A stretch of 64,000 bases of DNA, from NCBI GenBank assembly GCA_025024175.1, contig QCXZ01000001.1, forward strand, positions 8,184,001 through 8,248,000, in the 5' to 3' direction. The DNA comes from Rhyzopertha dominica (lineage: Eukaryota > Arthropoda > Insecta > Coleoptera > Bostrichidae). Shown piece by piece: positions 1 to 10,403 of the stretch. A model generated the notes under the pieces. It was not told the DNA's origin. It saw only the letters and a program-made list of their open reading frames with translations, and searched no databases. Position 1 is the first letter of the stretch; each line of letters opens with the position of its first letter. The translations under genes and the position numbers were made by a program.

Positions 1-306
1 CTCCAGTTTAATTTTTTCATGTAGTAATTACAAGTTATTTATATAGTTTTAAATACATGTTTGTAATTCATGATCCTTTAACGATGTTTATAATTGAATA
101 CCTTGTCAGTTTGAATAAACAAGGCGGATTATATTATTTTCTCTTTATTCGGAACTGTTTAGTTCCTTTGGTAGGGCATTTAAATTACAAAATATAACAT
201 TATAAAATGTTATAGATACTAAAAAATATAGTTTCTAGACATGTTGTGATTCACTGTGTCGAAAGCCTTGGCCAGATCTATAAGTAGTATTAATTTATTT
301 TAACAG
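1..306. other. non-coding, probably intron of AMBRA1-like gene
   Basis: AT-rich sequence with no convincing exon. It ends in a polypyrimidine-poor but acceptable acceptor (TTTTAACAG, AG at 305-306), directly before the open frame of the following exon. It is therefore best read as the 3' part of the last intron of the gene ending at 656. Confidence 0.5.
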
Positions 307-656
307 GTGTCTACAGTTTGCGTTGGGAATCCCTCGGCCAATGCCTATACTCCCTGAGCTTCGAGCAGAACGCAGTGTCCGTCTCCTTGTCTCCCCTGAG
401 CAGATTCCTGGTTGTCGGATTGGCGTCACGACGAGTCACGATGATACCGAGTGACAAGTGGACCCTCGCTCGCATATTCATTCTTGACAAGGGCACCTCG
501 CCCATCCCGTTTCTGCCTTGCGTTCGTCAGCTCGACCAGACGCGTGATTTCCGCGCCAGCAATTATAAGAGCGTCAACTGCATCCGTTGGTTGCCGTTCT
601 CCGGACAGGGACTGGTTTATGCGACCAACACGGGCCAGTTGATCGTCCTGACTTAA
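307..656 (+). CDS. Ambra1: AMBRA1-like WD40 protein, C-terminal exon (partial)
   Basis: Last coding exon only; the rest of the gene lies off the left edge. The frame enters at the acceptor (AG at 305-306) and reads VYSLRWESLGQCLYSLSF..., then AVSVSLSPLSRFLVVGLASRR, and ends with CIRWLPFSGQGLVYATNTG before TAA at 654-656. This matches the C-terminal half of the split beta-propeller of AMBRA1, the WD40 scaffold that links Beclin-1/VPS34 autophagy and the DDB1-CUL4 ubiquitin ligase (established family knowledge). The exon is clearly more GC-rich than its surroundings and has a WD-type blade ending. I recognised it by remembered motif similarity, so another WD40 protein remains possible. No AATAAA is seen close behind the stop; a foldback repeat begins about 100 bases downstream and may lie in the 3' UTR. 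Confidence 0.65.
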
Positions 657-751
657 AATGTTAAGCATAAAACGGTGCAGTAAAGGTAGGAGTTTTTGCG
701 CTACTTTTAAAAGAAAGTACGAGACCATTTTTCGAAGATGTAGGGGGCTAC

Positions 752-1545
752 ACAGGGTGTTTTCTAACCAAGCGTCAAAAATTCAAGGTCTTATTGTAGA
801 GGTATTTTTATGACAAAAGTTCATATAAACATATGTCGAATAATGCTTCCTAAAAAGGAGATATGCCACTTTAAAAATGGGAACCAGAATTTTTGAAATT
901 TTGTATATGGCATAAACTTTTGACGAATCAGAATCTTAATTTTTAATCAGAAGTATACCATACTGGAAGGATTAATGGTAAAATTACCCAATTTTTTTAA
1001 ATGGTATTTTTATTTCCGACATTTTGATTTTAGAATTTGACTCCCCAGTATTTTTACATCAAAAAGGTACTCCTGGTTCATATCGATAGGGATGTTTTTG
1101 AGAAAATTACAAATTTCTACTTGGATTACATTCAAAGAATACATTTTTGCCTTTTGATATGGGTTGATGAACATGTTAGTTTAGTAAAAGTGCACCCATG
1201 TAGAAATTTGCAGTTTTCTCAAAAACGATTAGCCCGTCGATATGAACCAAGAGTACCTTTTTTACGTACAAATTCTTAAGCTGTCATTAAATATTAAAAA
1301 ATAGGATTTTTTTACCCATAACCCTTCCGGTATGTTATGCCTCTGATTAAAAATTTGAAATTCTAAGTACAGATAATAGTTTATGCGCTATACCAAATTT
1401 CATAATTTCGAAAATAAGATAAACTGTCTTCCGGTTGATCCCTTTGGAGGGTCTTATCTACCTTAGGAAACATTTGACATATGTTTATATATGCTTTTTT
1501 TATAAAAATACCTCGGGAGTTATAACTTGAATTTTAGACTGATGA
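752..1545. repeat. long foldback (inverted-repeat) element
   Basis: Two arms of about 350 bases (about 771-1118 and 1190-1543) are diverged reverse complements around a spacer of about 70 bases. Examples: GGTACTCCTGGTTCATATCG at 1066-1085 pairs with the complement of CGATATGAACCAAGAGTACC near 1238-1257, and TTTTTAATCAGAAGTATACC pairs with the region 1331-1352. The left end carries ACAGGGTGT (752-760), an end type seen in other MITEs of this window; the right end seems to lack it. ORFs inside it are meaningless. It is probably an old non-autonomous foldback transposon. Confidence 0.75.
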
Positions 1546-2251
1546 AATATTTGTACAATTCTGAGGTGACTGATTTTAAATCAAAAATATTGAATCTCTA
1601 AATTGATGTTAAAATTTTCAGATTTATTACAATTTTATCGCAGAATTTCTCGCTTCAACACCCAGTCAGAATTGGAAACCGTGTTCGTGTAAGCCTCATG
1701 CCATTTTGTCCTGGACCTGCCTTTACAGTATCCAAAGTGATATATTTTTTTTTCTAGTGATGTTCTCCATATTAGATCTTGTATGATATAGTTCTTGTTT
1801 CTTCTAATTTGACTGATGAAAATTATTTTATTTTTTATATGGTCTGTGGAACCTGACGTATGTGATAAAGCTGGCACACTGCAGATCATGTTTCGCTATG
1901 TCGAGTTTAGCAAAATGTATTCTTTTCAATGTGCGCACTCGATAAGCCGTAACATTCTTTGGTATTCACATTTGTTTTCTGTTAATGTATCAGTATAGAT
2001 TGAATAATGTGACTGCTTTTTGTGTATTTTATAATGCAGAAATACATTAATTGTTTTAAGAAAACTTGTTTTTTTTTTATAGAAAGCACAGTCTGCAACA
2101 TACCTTATACTGTCACTAACTAGTGACCTACCATAAATTTTAACATTCTTTCCAAATCTTTTAACCAGAGTCGCTGGGACTTACTAACGACATTACCTAC
2201 TGCATCTAAGATAAAAGTGAACCTGCATATTAATTTAAAAACCTCCTACAG

Positions 2252-2326
2252 AATGATGCAATCATGGTAAATTTCGTAACTGACAAGTGGCAAAAGCAAT
2301 ATGAGCAATATTCTTCGTTTGATCAG
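2252..2326 (+). other. exon-like segment, unassigned
   Basis: A 75-base open segment in phase 0/0 lies between a good acceptor (CCTCCTACAG) and a strong donor (GATCAG|GTAAGT). It would encode 25 residues including NFVTDKWQKQYEQYSSFDQ. I found no partner exon and do not recognise the peptide. It could be an orphan exon of an unresolved plus-strand gene, a transposon scrap, or chance. Confidence 0.2.
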
Positions 2327-2720
2327 GTAAGTCTACATGTCCACCTGATAGTTGTAACAGGACGTTTTTGGATTCAGGAGCTCAAAATACATCAGTCTCG
2401 AGCTTTGACCCCTAAAGCAGAATTATAAAAACTGTCCAAAACGCTGAGGGAAAAGAGCCATTTGGTTCTAGCCACCGTAGTATATAGAGAGCGTGCGTGT
2501 GGAGCGGGCCAGCGTAGCCAATCACGCTAGAGAGATATCGCTCCGCTTTGCATAAGGCTACTTTACAGTGCATGCTGTGTTGATAATATCAATTTGATTC
2601 CCAAAATTACTCAAGCGAATAGCGATGGTTCCTTTATCTTTCAAAAAGTGCAGAAACGGTAAGATTCTGTTTTTACTTATGCAACAATTTTTGAACAGAT
2701 TTGCGTCAAATAATGAAAAT

Positions 2721-3465
2721 CCGCTGACAATTGAATCAATACTTGCAGATCAAGTTGTAAAAATGAAATTTACACTTTTATTTCTTATATTATACCATCA
2801 ATAATGAGGTTTTGTAAAATGTTTTTTCTAAATAACTCAAAAATTATTAACTAAACAAAACAATTGCAAGAGTGCTTTTCGATCAGAAATTTAATTTTTT
2901 ATATAATAGCAAAATTTTAAAAAAGTTGTGTGGACAGGGTCCAATATTCATTTTTTTGGAAATATTTCGAAATGTCAAAATTTTGGACAATTTTTTCCAC
3001 TGTTGGTGAGAAATTTTAATTCCTATCAGATTGTATTTTCATATTTGAATAATTATTTTCTGAGATATTTGGGAAAACCGGTTTTTTTAAATGACCGTTT
3101 TTTTCTTCTCAACAGTTTGCTGCACCGAATATTTATAGGGACTAATAATACTCGCAATTATACTACTAATTACATACTGAAAGGCAAAAGATAAAAGTTT
3201 ACAAAAAGGGTAGTTACCCCACAATTTTAGGTACTCACCCCAAAGACAACATATTGCTTTGGGTAGTTAAGATTTATATGTATGCCAAATTTCAAGTTCA
3301 TATGTTTGGGCTTTCGAAAGTTATCCTGTCCACACAAAACAGACATACAAACACGAAATTTTTGGACGTTTTCGAGCATTTTAAAGCGATTGAGCAAAAA
3401 AAAAATTTTGAAAATTTATTTTGCGATACAATACTTTCCATCCGTTGAATGTGGAAGTAAAATGA
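2721..3465 (+). repeat. dispersed repeat, copy 1
   Basis: Diverged direct copy of 37061-37880. Shared landmarks in the same order are TTGAATCAATACTT, AATTATTAACT, GATCAGAAATTT, GGGTCCA, ACTAATAATACTCGC/TACTTGC, TTTCAAGTTCATAT, TTTCGAAAGT and GCGATACAATACTT. It has no coding capacity. The ORFs in it (2928-3194, 3254-3530) are not conserved between the copies. Confidence 0.7.
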
Positions 3466-4182
3466 AGTACAGAAAAACAACTATTCTATATATTTCTTAT
3501 ATTATGAAGGTAATACTTATTTCACACTAAACTTCAGAAGTATATAAAATAAGGAAATAAAAAGTGGTGCTTCTGCAGTCAACGTTTATTAAAAATACAC
3601 ATACAAGATCTAAAAATACAAATAAAACTGTAAGTTAGATTCCTTCTTCTTTCTTGCACTTGATTTATTAGTATCTCTGTCATTGTGCTTATAGTACTAT
3701 TTAATTCTCATTGTAACAATAAAAATTTTGAAAGTATTTCTGCTTTCTGTTCTTTACAAGGAAACAAAATAGTATATGTGTTTGAAAACAATTCATCCAC
3801 TACATTGTCAAAAACAAAACTGAATATGTTTGGTTAAAATATATTTTTTTAAACTGTGAAATGATCTGATTTGGATGATTTAACTGTCTTCTGGATTTTA
3901 AAATAGTAAGTGTAGATGAAGGACCAGCTGCATCAGAAACATTTGTTCAATAAAGATTATCCCTACATGTGGAGCATTATGACAATTTAAAATTTTTTTT
4001 GCATATAAAGCTCTATCGGAAGAATTACTGTTACAGTTCGGCACCACACAATACTTTCCAATTTTTGTTATTTCAAAAAACTTCATACAAATACCACANC
4101 GAATGTATGGTTATGCATGCCACTGGCAAGCGCTTTTACCACTATATTGCATCTCTTACTAGACCTCTCTCTCCCACATTTT

Positions 4183-4440
4183 GAGATATTTGCATTTGAA
4201 GTTTTCCATCAGGATTTACCTTGAGAAATCATGGGATTTCTCCACCGTGCAGGCCTCCATTGTTCTCAACGTTCTCATTCACAAACTCCCTGGCTCCTCC
4301 GAAGCAATTTAGAATTTTTGTTGTTCACAAATCAGAAAAGTTCCATTTTGAAAAAAGTTGCCAAAATGACTACCGTTTCTGAGATACTTGCGTTAGAAAT
4401 TTTCTATGGTTTTCCTTGAGAAATTATGAAATTTCTACGC
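4183..4440 (+). repeat. degenerate tandem repeat, about 194-bp period
   Basis: The segment TTGAGATATTTGCATTTGAA... with CCTTGAGAAATCATGGGATT (from about 4183) recurs as CTGAGATACTTGCGTTAGAA... with CCTTGAGAAATTATGAAATT (from about 4377). The two units are clearly diverged and the full extent is uncertain. Confidence 0.45.
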
Positions 4441-4667
4441 CATCATAGGACTGAAAAAAATACTTATTGTTCTTTAATTCGCAATTTTATAATCCAATTT
4501 CAACGCCCTGTGTTCAAAAAAAATCGTATCGGCAATAATATAAAAAGTTACAAATGATTATCACAAAGTTGTACAATTAACGAATATAAAATCAGAATCT
4601 TTTTAAAACATGATTAGTTCAAACAGAAGATTATGTCAATCGTTATTTACAAATAGTCACCAAACAA

Positions 4668-7600
4668 TCAGTTTTTAGTCCTAGATGAGTCAGTGTCTAA
4701 AAAGAAATTATTCCGCACAACATACCTAACACACTGTAACAACACGTTTCTTTCATGTTGTATCTCACTTTCCAATAGTTTTTCTAGCAGTGTCACGCTA
4801 CGCTTTCTGTATGTTGGCCTATGAACATTATCTTTATTCTCATTCGGTTTGACATTGACTACGTTCCGTTTCTTCATTTTTTTTCTCTTCGTACTCAAAT
4901 GCTTCCTCTTCCTCTTCCTGGTAGTACTTTTGACAGGTGCAGGTTTGCAACCATTCACAATTACGTTTTCATCAAGTCTGCTAGTGTTTTCAGTTGTCCC
5001 TTCTTCAACTGACGCTTCTTTTACAATCTTTTCTTCCACTGGTGGTTCATCGTCACTGTCATTCTCAGGTACTAAGGCTTCAACTTCAGAGTCATCTGAA
5101 GAGTTGTAAGCACTCATCAAGGCACCCAGGGCATTGTTTAATTTTATATTGTTGTCATTAACACTTCTTGGCAATGTCTCCCATTCATCATCATCGTAAC
5201 TATTATTGGAGTCGCTATGTTCTTCTTCGTACAGTGCTGCAGTACCACGAAATGGGAACATTGTGCCGTTCCAGTCTGATTTTTCATCGATCAGCGACTC
5301 CTTCTTTACTGGACGCCTTTTGCGGGGAGCTTGCTTTCTTTGAGGAAGTCGAGGCTTTTGAAGGGCAACTGCAAAAAAGAATTGTGTGTTATGGATAAAC
5401 AAGAGAACTCCTGTAAAGGTATAATGATGCGTCAATTTTGTGTAAGAAAGAAATAGCCTGCTTCACTAAGATAAAATCATACAAAGTTCAATAGGTATGG
5501 CAGACAAATAAGACTTTTGCTTATCGAAAAATATTACGGGCCTAGAAATAATTTTAATCCACTTTAGGCAAGTTTGCAACAGTGTATGAGGTGAGATTAA
5601 CTTTTATGAGTAAGAAAACCCCAAAATTTTGGCAGCATTATAATTTTTTTACTGATAACTTGAAAGTGGTATTTACTACAGAAAATTGTGAATTGAATAT
5701 AGACTCCATAAATCTCCATTGATGATCAAAAAGCTGTAATTTTTACGAACCTGACATGTAACTTCAAAAATGTCCACCACAAACGAAAAATATCACAAAA
5801 CAAAAGTTGTAGAACCTTAAATTTTGTATAAAAGGAGCTAATTTTAAAAATTCACCCATTGCCTTGAACAGATATACAAAAAGAAAAACTGAAACCAGTT
5901 AAAGCACGTTTCTACATGCCTTCAATTTTATTTTAAGTTCTCCCATATGACACAAAGAATGGATATAGTTGAAGAAGAAACTAGTAGTATTCCTTCGCTG
6001 ATGAAGAATTAGAAATCAATGTCTCCTTCTCCAAAACGCAGAAAAACATTAAAACAAACAAAACGATTGCGCTAGGCATAATGTTTTTCAGAACCTAAAA
6101 TGTTGATGTTATTCCAAATGAAATGAGAGCTATTTATGGAGATAGATACATTCGTAAAATCGTGCTTTATAAAAATTTAAACTAATTTCAATTAGTTTGA
6201 AAATTTTGGAAAATGTAAGAAATAATAATAACACTCCTTTTGAACACCTCTCATGTAGGGTTTTACATTATACAGAGTGAGTATGGTTGAACCTAGATAA
6301 AAATGTTTTGAATGAGAGTTGTACAATATTAAGAGCTTCATAACATGAAAATATTATTGAAGATGGTGGACTACCTTATTAAGCTATACAGGGTGAGTTT
6401 GTTTTTATTTCTCTATGGGCATCTCAGTAGCTACAAGAACCTTTACTAAGATAAGTATTACAGTTTTATAAGGACAATTTTATACATCTTTCGTTTTTTG
6501 AAATGCTGCCACGGATTAACAAGATATTGCTGAAAAACTGATTTTGTCAGATTTCTTTAACTGCAATTATAAGTTGTACAAAAAGTGTTTAGACAAAAGT
6601 TGCATATACGAGCCCAAACAACTATAGGTTCGGACACTTCATATTTTTGAGAGTAAGTAATTTTTACGATATGTAGAACATATTTTTCAAATTTATATTA
6701 TTATCATCAAATACAACTATATACAGGTTTACTCTTTGGAAAATACATGAGTAGAAAAACATATTATGTTTAAGAAATTAGTGCTTATTCAACACTATAA
6801 CAAATTCGTTGTCAACTAAATCTTCGGACAGACCACCTTAATATTGAGTTACATCCCCTTTGGCTTTAGTAACTGCCTTTATTTGGTCAGACATTGTATT
6901 TAACAGATTTTGACAGCCTCTGCAGTTATAGATTCCCAGATTTCCGAAATTTTTTGTTTCAAACCTTCAATATTTCTTTGGGGATCCTTTCTTAGCTTTC
7001 TTTTCATTATGGCCCAAAGATTCTCTATAGGATTAAGATCCGGGCTACTGGAGGGCCAGTCCAGAACCTTAATAGAGTTGTCTTGAAACCATTGTTTTGT
7101 CATTTTCGCGGTATGCGAAGATGCGCCGTCCTGTTGAAAAGTCCATTCGCCATCATCAACTAAAATTTCTACTGATGGGAGTAAATTGGTTCTCAATATA
7201 TCAATGTATTTTTGGGCGTTCACAGTACCATCTATAAAATGCAAAGATCCAACACCTTTCGAAGACATACATCCCCAGATCATAACACTAGCAGGAAACT
7301 TAACAGTCCGTTTTAAACAGTCTTTGTGGTAAGTTTCAGATTTGTTACGAATCACTCTCTTTCGCATATCACCGAAGCATACATCAAATTTTGACTCATC
7401 ACTAAAAATGATGCTGTTCCATTGTCTTTGTTTTGCCCATTTTAGTCGATTTTGTTTCTGGCGGATAGTCAGCAGTGGTTTTTCTTTTGCCTGTTGAATA
7501 ATTAATATAATTTTACTTTTTGAGTACAAGAGACTTACTTCTTAAACTTACTTTATAAAATTTATAGCCCCGCTTTCTGAGGTATTTACGAGTAGTCTCT

Positions 7601-10403
7601 GTAGAAGCTCTTTTCTTTATTCTTTCTGACCATATTGCATTTAAATCTCGTAGACTACTCCGGCGATTTTCCTTTGCGATGCTAATTAAAACTCGAACAT
7701 CTCTGTCATTAATTATCCGTTTTCGTCCAGTGCTTTTTCCAATTGCAACAGAACCACTTGATGAATATTTTTTGATAATGTCAGCAACACTTGACACAGG
7801 TAAATCGAGATCTTTTGCGATTTTTCGCCCACTCTTACCATCTAGACGCAATTTTACAATAAGATTACGCAACTCAATACTCAACGCTTTTCCTCGAGCC
7901 ATTATTTATTATGCACATAACAAAATTAACTGCAAAACTGACAGAAGCGGTGTCGCATTAATTTCCAATGTTATGTTTTGTTTTCATAGCCGCCCTGATT
8001 AAAATATCTCATGAATAACATTAGTGTCCGAAGATTTAGTTGACGAATTTGTTATAGTGTTGAATAAGCACTAATTTCTTAAACATAATATGTTTTTCTA
8101 ATCATGAATTTTCCGCAGAGTTATCATGTATATAGTTCTATTTGAAGATATTAATATCAATTTGAAAAATATGTTTTACATATCGTAAAAATTATTTAAT
8201 CTGAAAAATATCAAGTATCCGAACCTATAGTTGTTTGGGCTCGTAGTAACAGTGTCAATAATTTTTGACCAGACTTGTTTTCGAGTTATGTCACAATCTT
8301 TAAAGTTCTAATTGGCTATGACTACTGAAAAAGCTGTTTTCTTCTCTTTAAAATTATATTTCACTCGACCAACTATTTTTCAAAAACTTTTTTTTTAAAT
8401 CACATAGTAAGCCTTACAAAAATTGAAGAAAATGTTGTTACTTGACAGTTTAGTGCGACACTTATACATTTCACTTGCTTTACTTTACTAATGGTATAAA
8501 AGAAGTTTAAAAAACGATTAAATTTCTTATATAAAAATAAGTTTATTATTAGATTATCATATGTTAATTGCTGTAAGACTTTTAGGAAAGCACAACTTCA
8601 CCTTTTTAATATGTACAAAGCAAATATGATTCCTATTATTTATTTAAGTAGAAATTGCAATGCTTCAATAATTTACAACATATGTTCAAAAATATTACCA
8701 TCATTATCAATGCACAAGTTACGTTTTGGGTTTGTTGCCTTTCTAGCAAAGTATCTAACTAAATCTAAAATAGCTTCTCACACTGCTATTCGAAGTTTAT
8801 AGTATATGTCTTTTTATATACAATATTCTTGTTTTTCCTAAATAAAAAAATCTAATGCGAACAAAACTGGAGAACGAGATGAATGGATTTCTAAATTTAA
8901 TTCATCCAATATTTCATTTAAATTGTGGGTCTCCTAAACACGTATCTCTGCAAAATTCTAATCGGATGTTTCAGTCACCAGCATTCAATGTTTGGGATAC
9001 CTGTAATTTATATGGATGAAACTTATTTTTTCTTGAAAATCTTTACCAGTGTTTTAAGAAACGCCTGCTTCTACTGCCACTTGCTTAGCTGGAATGAACC
9101 GATTCTGTGTTAAAGAAGCAAGCATGTTTAACTCTGCTTCTTCATTTTATTTTTGAAAAAAAGTTGATCAAGTAAAATATCATTTTAAAAAGGAAAAAAA
9201 CAACCTGTTCAATAAACTTATAGTCAACTATGACTTCCATTAAGAAAAAAACACACAAATGACGTTACTCAGATCGTTTTGTCTGCAACGTTTGTCTTAA
9301 CACTTTTTTTGTACGACTAATTAATAATAAAATTATTAGCAGTGAAAGAAATCAGACAAAATCAGAGTTTCGGCAATATCTAAATTAAAAAAACAAAAGG
9401 TGTTTAAGAGTATCCTCTTAAAACTGTAATTATTATTAAAATCCATGTCTATGCTGTGCTGTCTGTGGTCTAGTGCAGACGCACGGCATAGTACTGGTTT
9501 TTCCTAATTATTATGTTAAGAAAAGTTTGCTAGTTACAGAGATTTCCATAGAGCATATGAAAAAAGTACCATTTTACCCCAATGACTTTAGAAAATCTGA
9601 ATACGTATTTCAGAAGCTAAGCTGCCATCTTCAGTAAGTTACATAAGCTACTTCTTGAAATGACTGGCTGGATTTACCAGAGGATATCCTCAGTAGATTT
9701 TCAGTAAAAGTGGAGTCGTGTAAACAAAAGACAAAAGAATTTGATGATTAATCAAAGTAATTCAAACAATGTAGACTTCGGAATCGGACCTAAATCAGAT
9801 GTCATTTAAGTATTTTTATCTCTTTAAACAAAAAATACTTTCAAAGTGTCGAATTCTGTGCTGATGTCAGTTTTAGCTTTCCAATAGATTCATATGGAAC
9901 CACTGGCAGACTCGAAAAATAAACTGTATGAAAACAAACAATTTAGTGCTTATATGGTGTAATTACTTACGTTTCTTTTCGTGCTTCTTTCCAAATCGGG
10001 TCTTCCTTTCTTGTATACGTTCTCCTCTTTTCAAAATTTCCTCCTGTCTCTTATATCTCTCCGCAATGTGCTCTTTTGAAGGGTATTTCTTTTTCCGTTC
10101 CTGGACCCATTTCTCTACATCTTCAGGAGTATTCATGCTGCAAATCTTGTAATACAGTCCGGTATAGTGCTGCATTTTTATGTGCTTTTCGATTATTTTG
10201 TCGTGGGCAGTAAAAGTGCAGCCTTCTATACCACATACTCTGTGTTCGGACATGTGTTTTTGATACTGCGCCACAGAGAAGAAATCTCTTTCACATGTGT
10301 CACAACTGGTTTTCATGGGAGCGCTCTGTTCAGGAAAACATTCCTCGTCATTGTAATCATCTTCTTCCTCTTCCGAACTTGATGATAACGGACTGCCAAT
10401 ATC
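4668..10403 (-). CDS. Nufip1: NUFIP1 homologue, snoRNP-assembly zinc-finger protein
   Basis: Two certain coding exons: 9971-10403 and 4668-5368 (TGA at 4668-4670). The intron is GTAAGT...TTTTTTGCAG and the phase is consistent (C|TT). The upstream exon begins in a serine/acidic tract after an acceptor at 10404-10405. It carries a C2H2-type unit CDTCERDFF...HMSEH, a second C-x4-C unit ending HIKMQH, and the NUFIP signature DVEKWVQERKKKYPSKEHI. The last exon has an acidic stretch with a GALMSAYNSSDDSE motif, lysine/arginine-rich nuclear-localisation runs, and the diagnostic end LLEKLLESEIQHERNVLLQC, a feature of NUFIP1 C-termini. NUFIP1 bridges the R2TP/HSP90 machinery to 15.5K/NHP2-family proteins during box C/D snoRNP assembly, and acts in ribophagy in mammals (family knowledge). 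The 5' coding exon is not certain; see 11730-11801. The 4.6-kb intron contains nested DNA transposons. Confidence 0.88.
6609..8243 (-). mobile_element. near-intact Tc1-type transposon with long IR/DR ends
   Basis: The element is 1635 bp and flanked by TA on both sides (6607-6608, 8244-8245). Its terminal inverted repeats are about 220 bp (6609-6830 and 8025-8243) and begin CGAGCCCAAACAACTATAGG on each outer end. Each arm holds an outer and an inner TTCGGACA-type direct repeat (6629-6637 and 6823-6831 on the left; mirrored near 8215-8223 and 8024-8032 on the right). This is the IR/DR layout of Tc1-family transposase binding sites. It encodes one spliced transposase. High arm identity and an open frame suggest recent activity. 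Confidence 0.9.
6900..7902 (-). CDS. Tc1-family DD34E transposase with a 61-bp intron
   Basis: Exon 1 is 7552-7902 (117 codons, starting MARGKALSIEL) and exon 2 is 6900-7490 (196 codons, TAA). They join in phase 0 across 7491-7551, which starts GTAAGT and ends TTCAACAG. The 313-residue product has an N-terminal HTH pair (IAKDLDLPVSSVADIIKKY, then a Trex-like second HTH) with a GRKR AT-hook-like linker. The catalytic core follows: IIFSDESKF (first D), FQQDGASSHT (second D) and PIENLW (E), with 34 residues between the last two (DD34E). It catalyses cut-and-paste transposition into TA. Read without splicing, the two ORFs overlap and the linking residues make no sense for the family; splicing restores the expected GYKFYK-AKEKPLLT junction. 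No stop or frameshift remains. Confidence 0.88.
8600..9150 (-). pseudogene. fossil DDE (mariner-like) transposase
   Basis: On the minus strand, broken frames give pieces typical of one insect transposase family: ISFIHINYRYPKH (the N.RYW..NPHW block), IHSSRSPVLFALDFLF (the SPDLTPLDFFLW block carrying the region of the last catalytic residue), NIVYKK and CIDNDGNIFEH (the C-terminal CI..NGGHFEHL block). Several stops and frameshifts make it non-functional. It belongs to the older element at 6462-9437. Confidence 0.6.
9449..9491. repeat. short hairpin MITE, deleted copy
   Basis: CTATGCTGTGCTGTCTGTGG at the left faces the complement CTATGCCGTGCGTCTGCACT at the right. It is the same family as 52511-52614, and sequence similarity continues into both flanks in the opposite orientation (CATG...AAAA on one side, ACTGGTTTTT on the other). 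The centre is almost entirely deleted. Confidence 0.6.

Larger units (their letters stand above)
1546..4667. other. intergenic region, mostly repeats
   Basis: AT-rich spacer between the convergent ends of the AMBRA1-like and NUFIP1 genes. It holds a copy of a dispersed repeat (2721-3465), a degenerate short tandem repeat (about 4183-4440) and one exon-like segment (2252-2326), each listed separately. An ambiguous base lies at 4099. A possible ATTAAA-type poly(A) signal for NUFIP1, read on the minus strand, lies near 4483-4488. Otherwise I see no gene. Confidence 0.6.
6462..9437. mobile_element. decayed DDE transposon split by a younger Tc1 element
   Basis: Arms at about 6462-6606 and 9270-9437 are inverted repeats of each other. 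Left: TTACAGTTTTAT...GATATTGCTGAAAAACTGAT...GTACAAAAAGTGTTTAGAC. Right, reverse complement: TTACAGTTTTAAG...GATATTGCCGAAACTCTGAT...GTACAAAAAAAGTGTTAAGAC. The interior at 8600-9150 has a minus-strand transposase fossil. The Tc1 element at 6609-8243 interrupts the left arm or its inner edge. Without that insertion the element would be about 1.3 kb. No clean target duplication is visible. Confidence 0.6.

Noticed and set aside
4821..5398. Plus-strand ORFs over the NUFIP1 last exon
   Set aside because: Antisense to the acidic/basic NUFIP1 coding sequence; serine/phenylalanine-rich artefacts.
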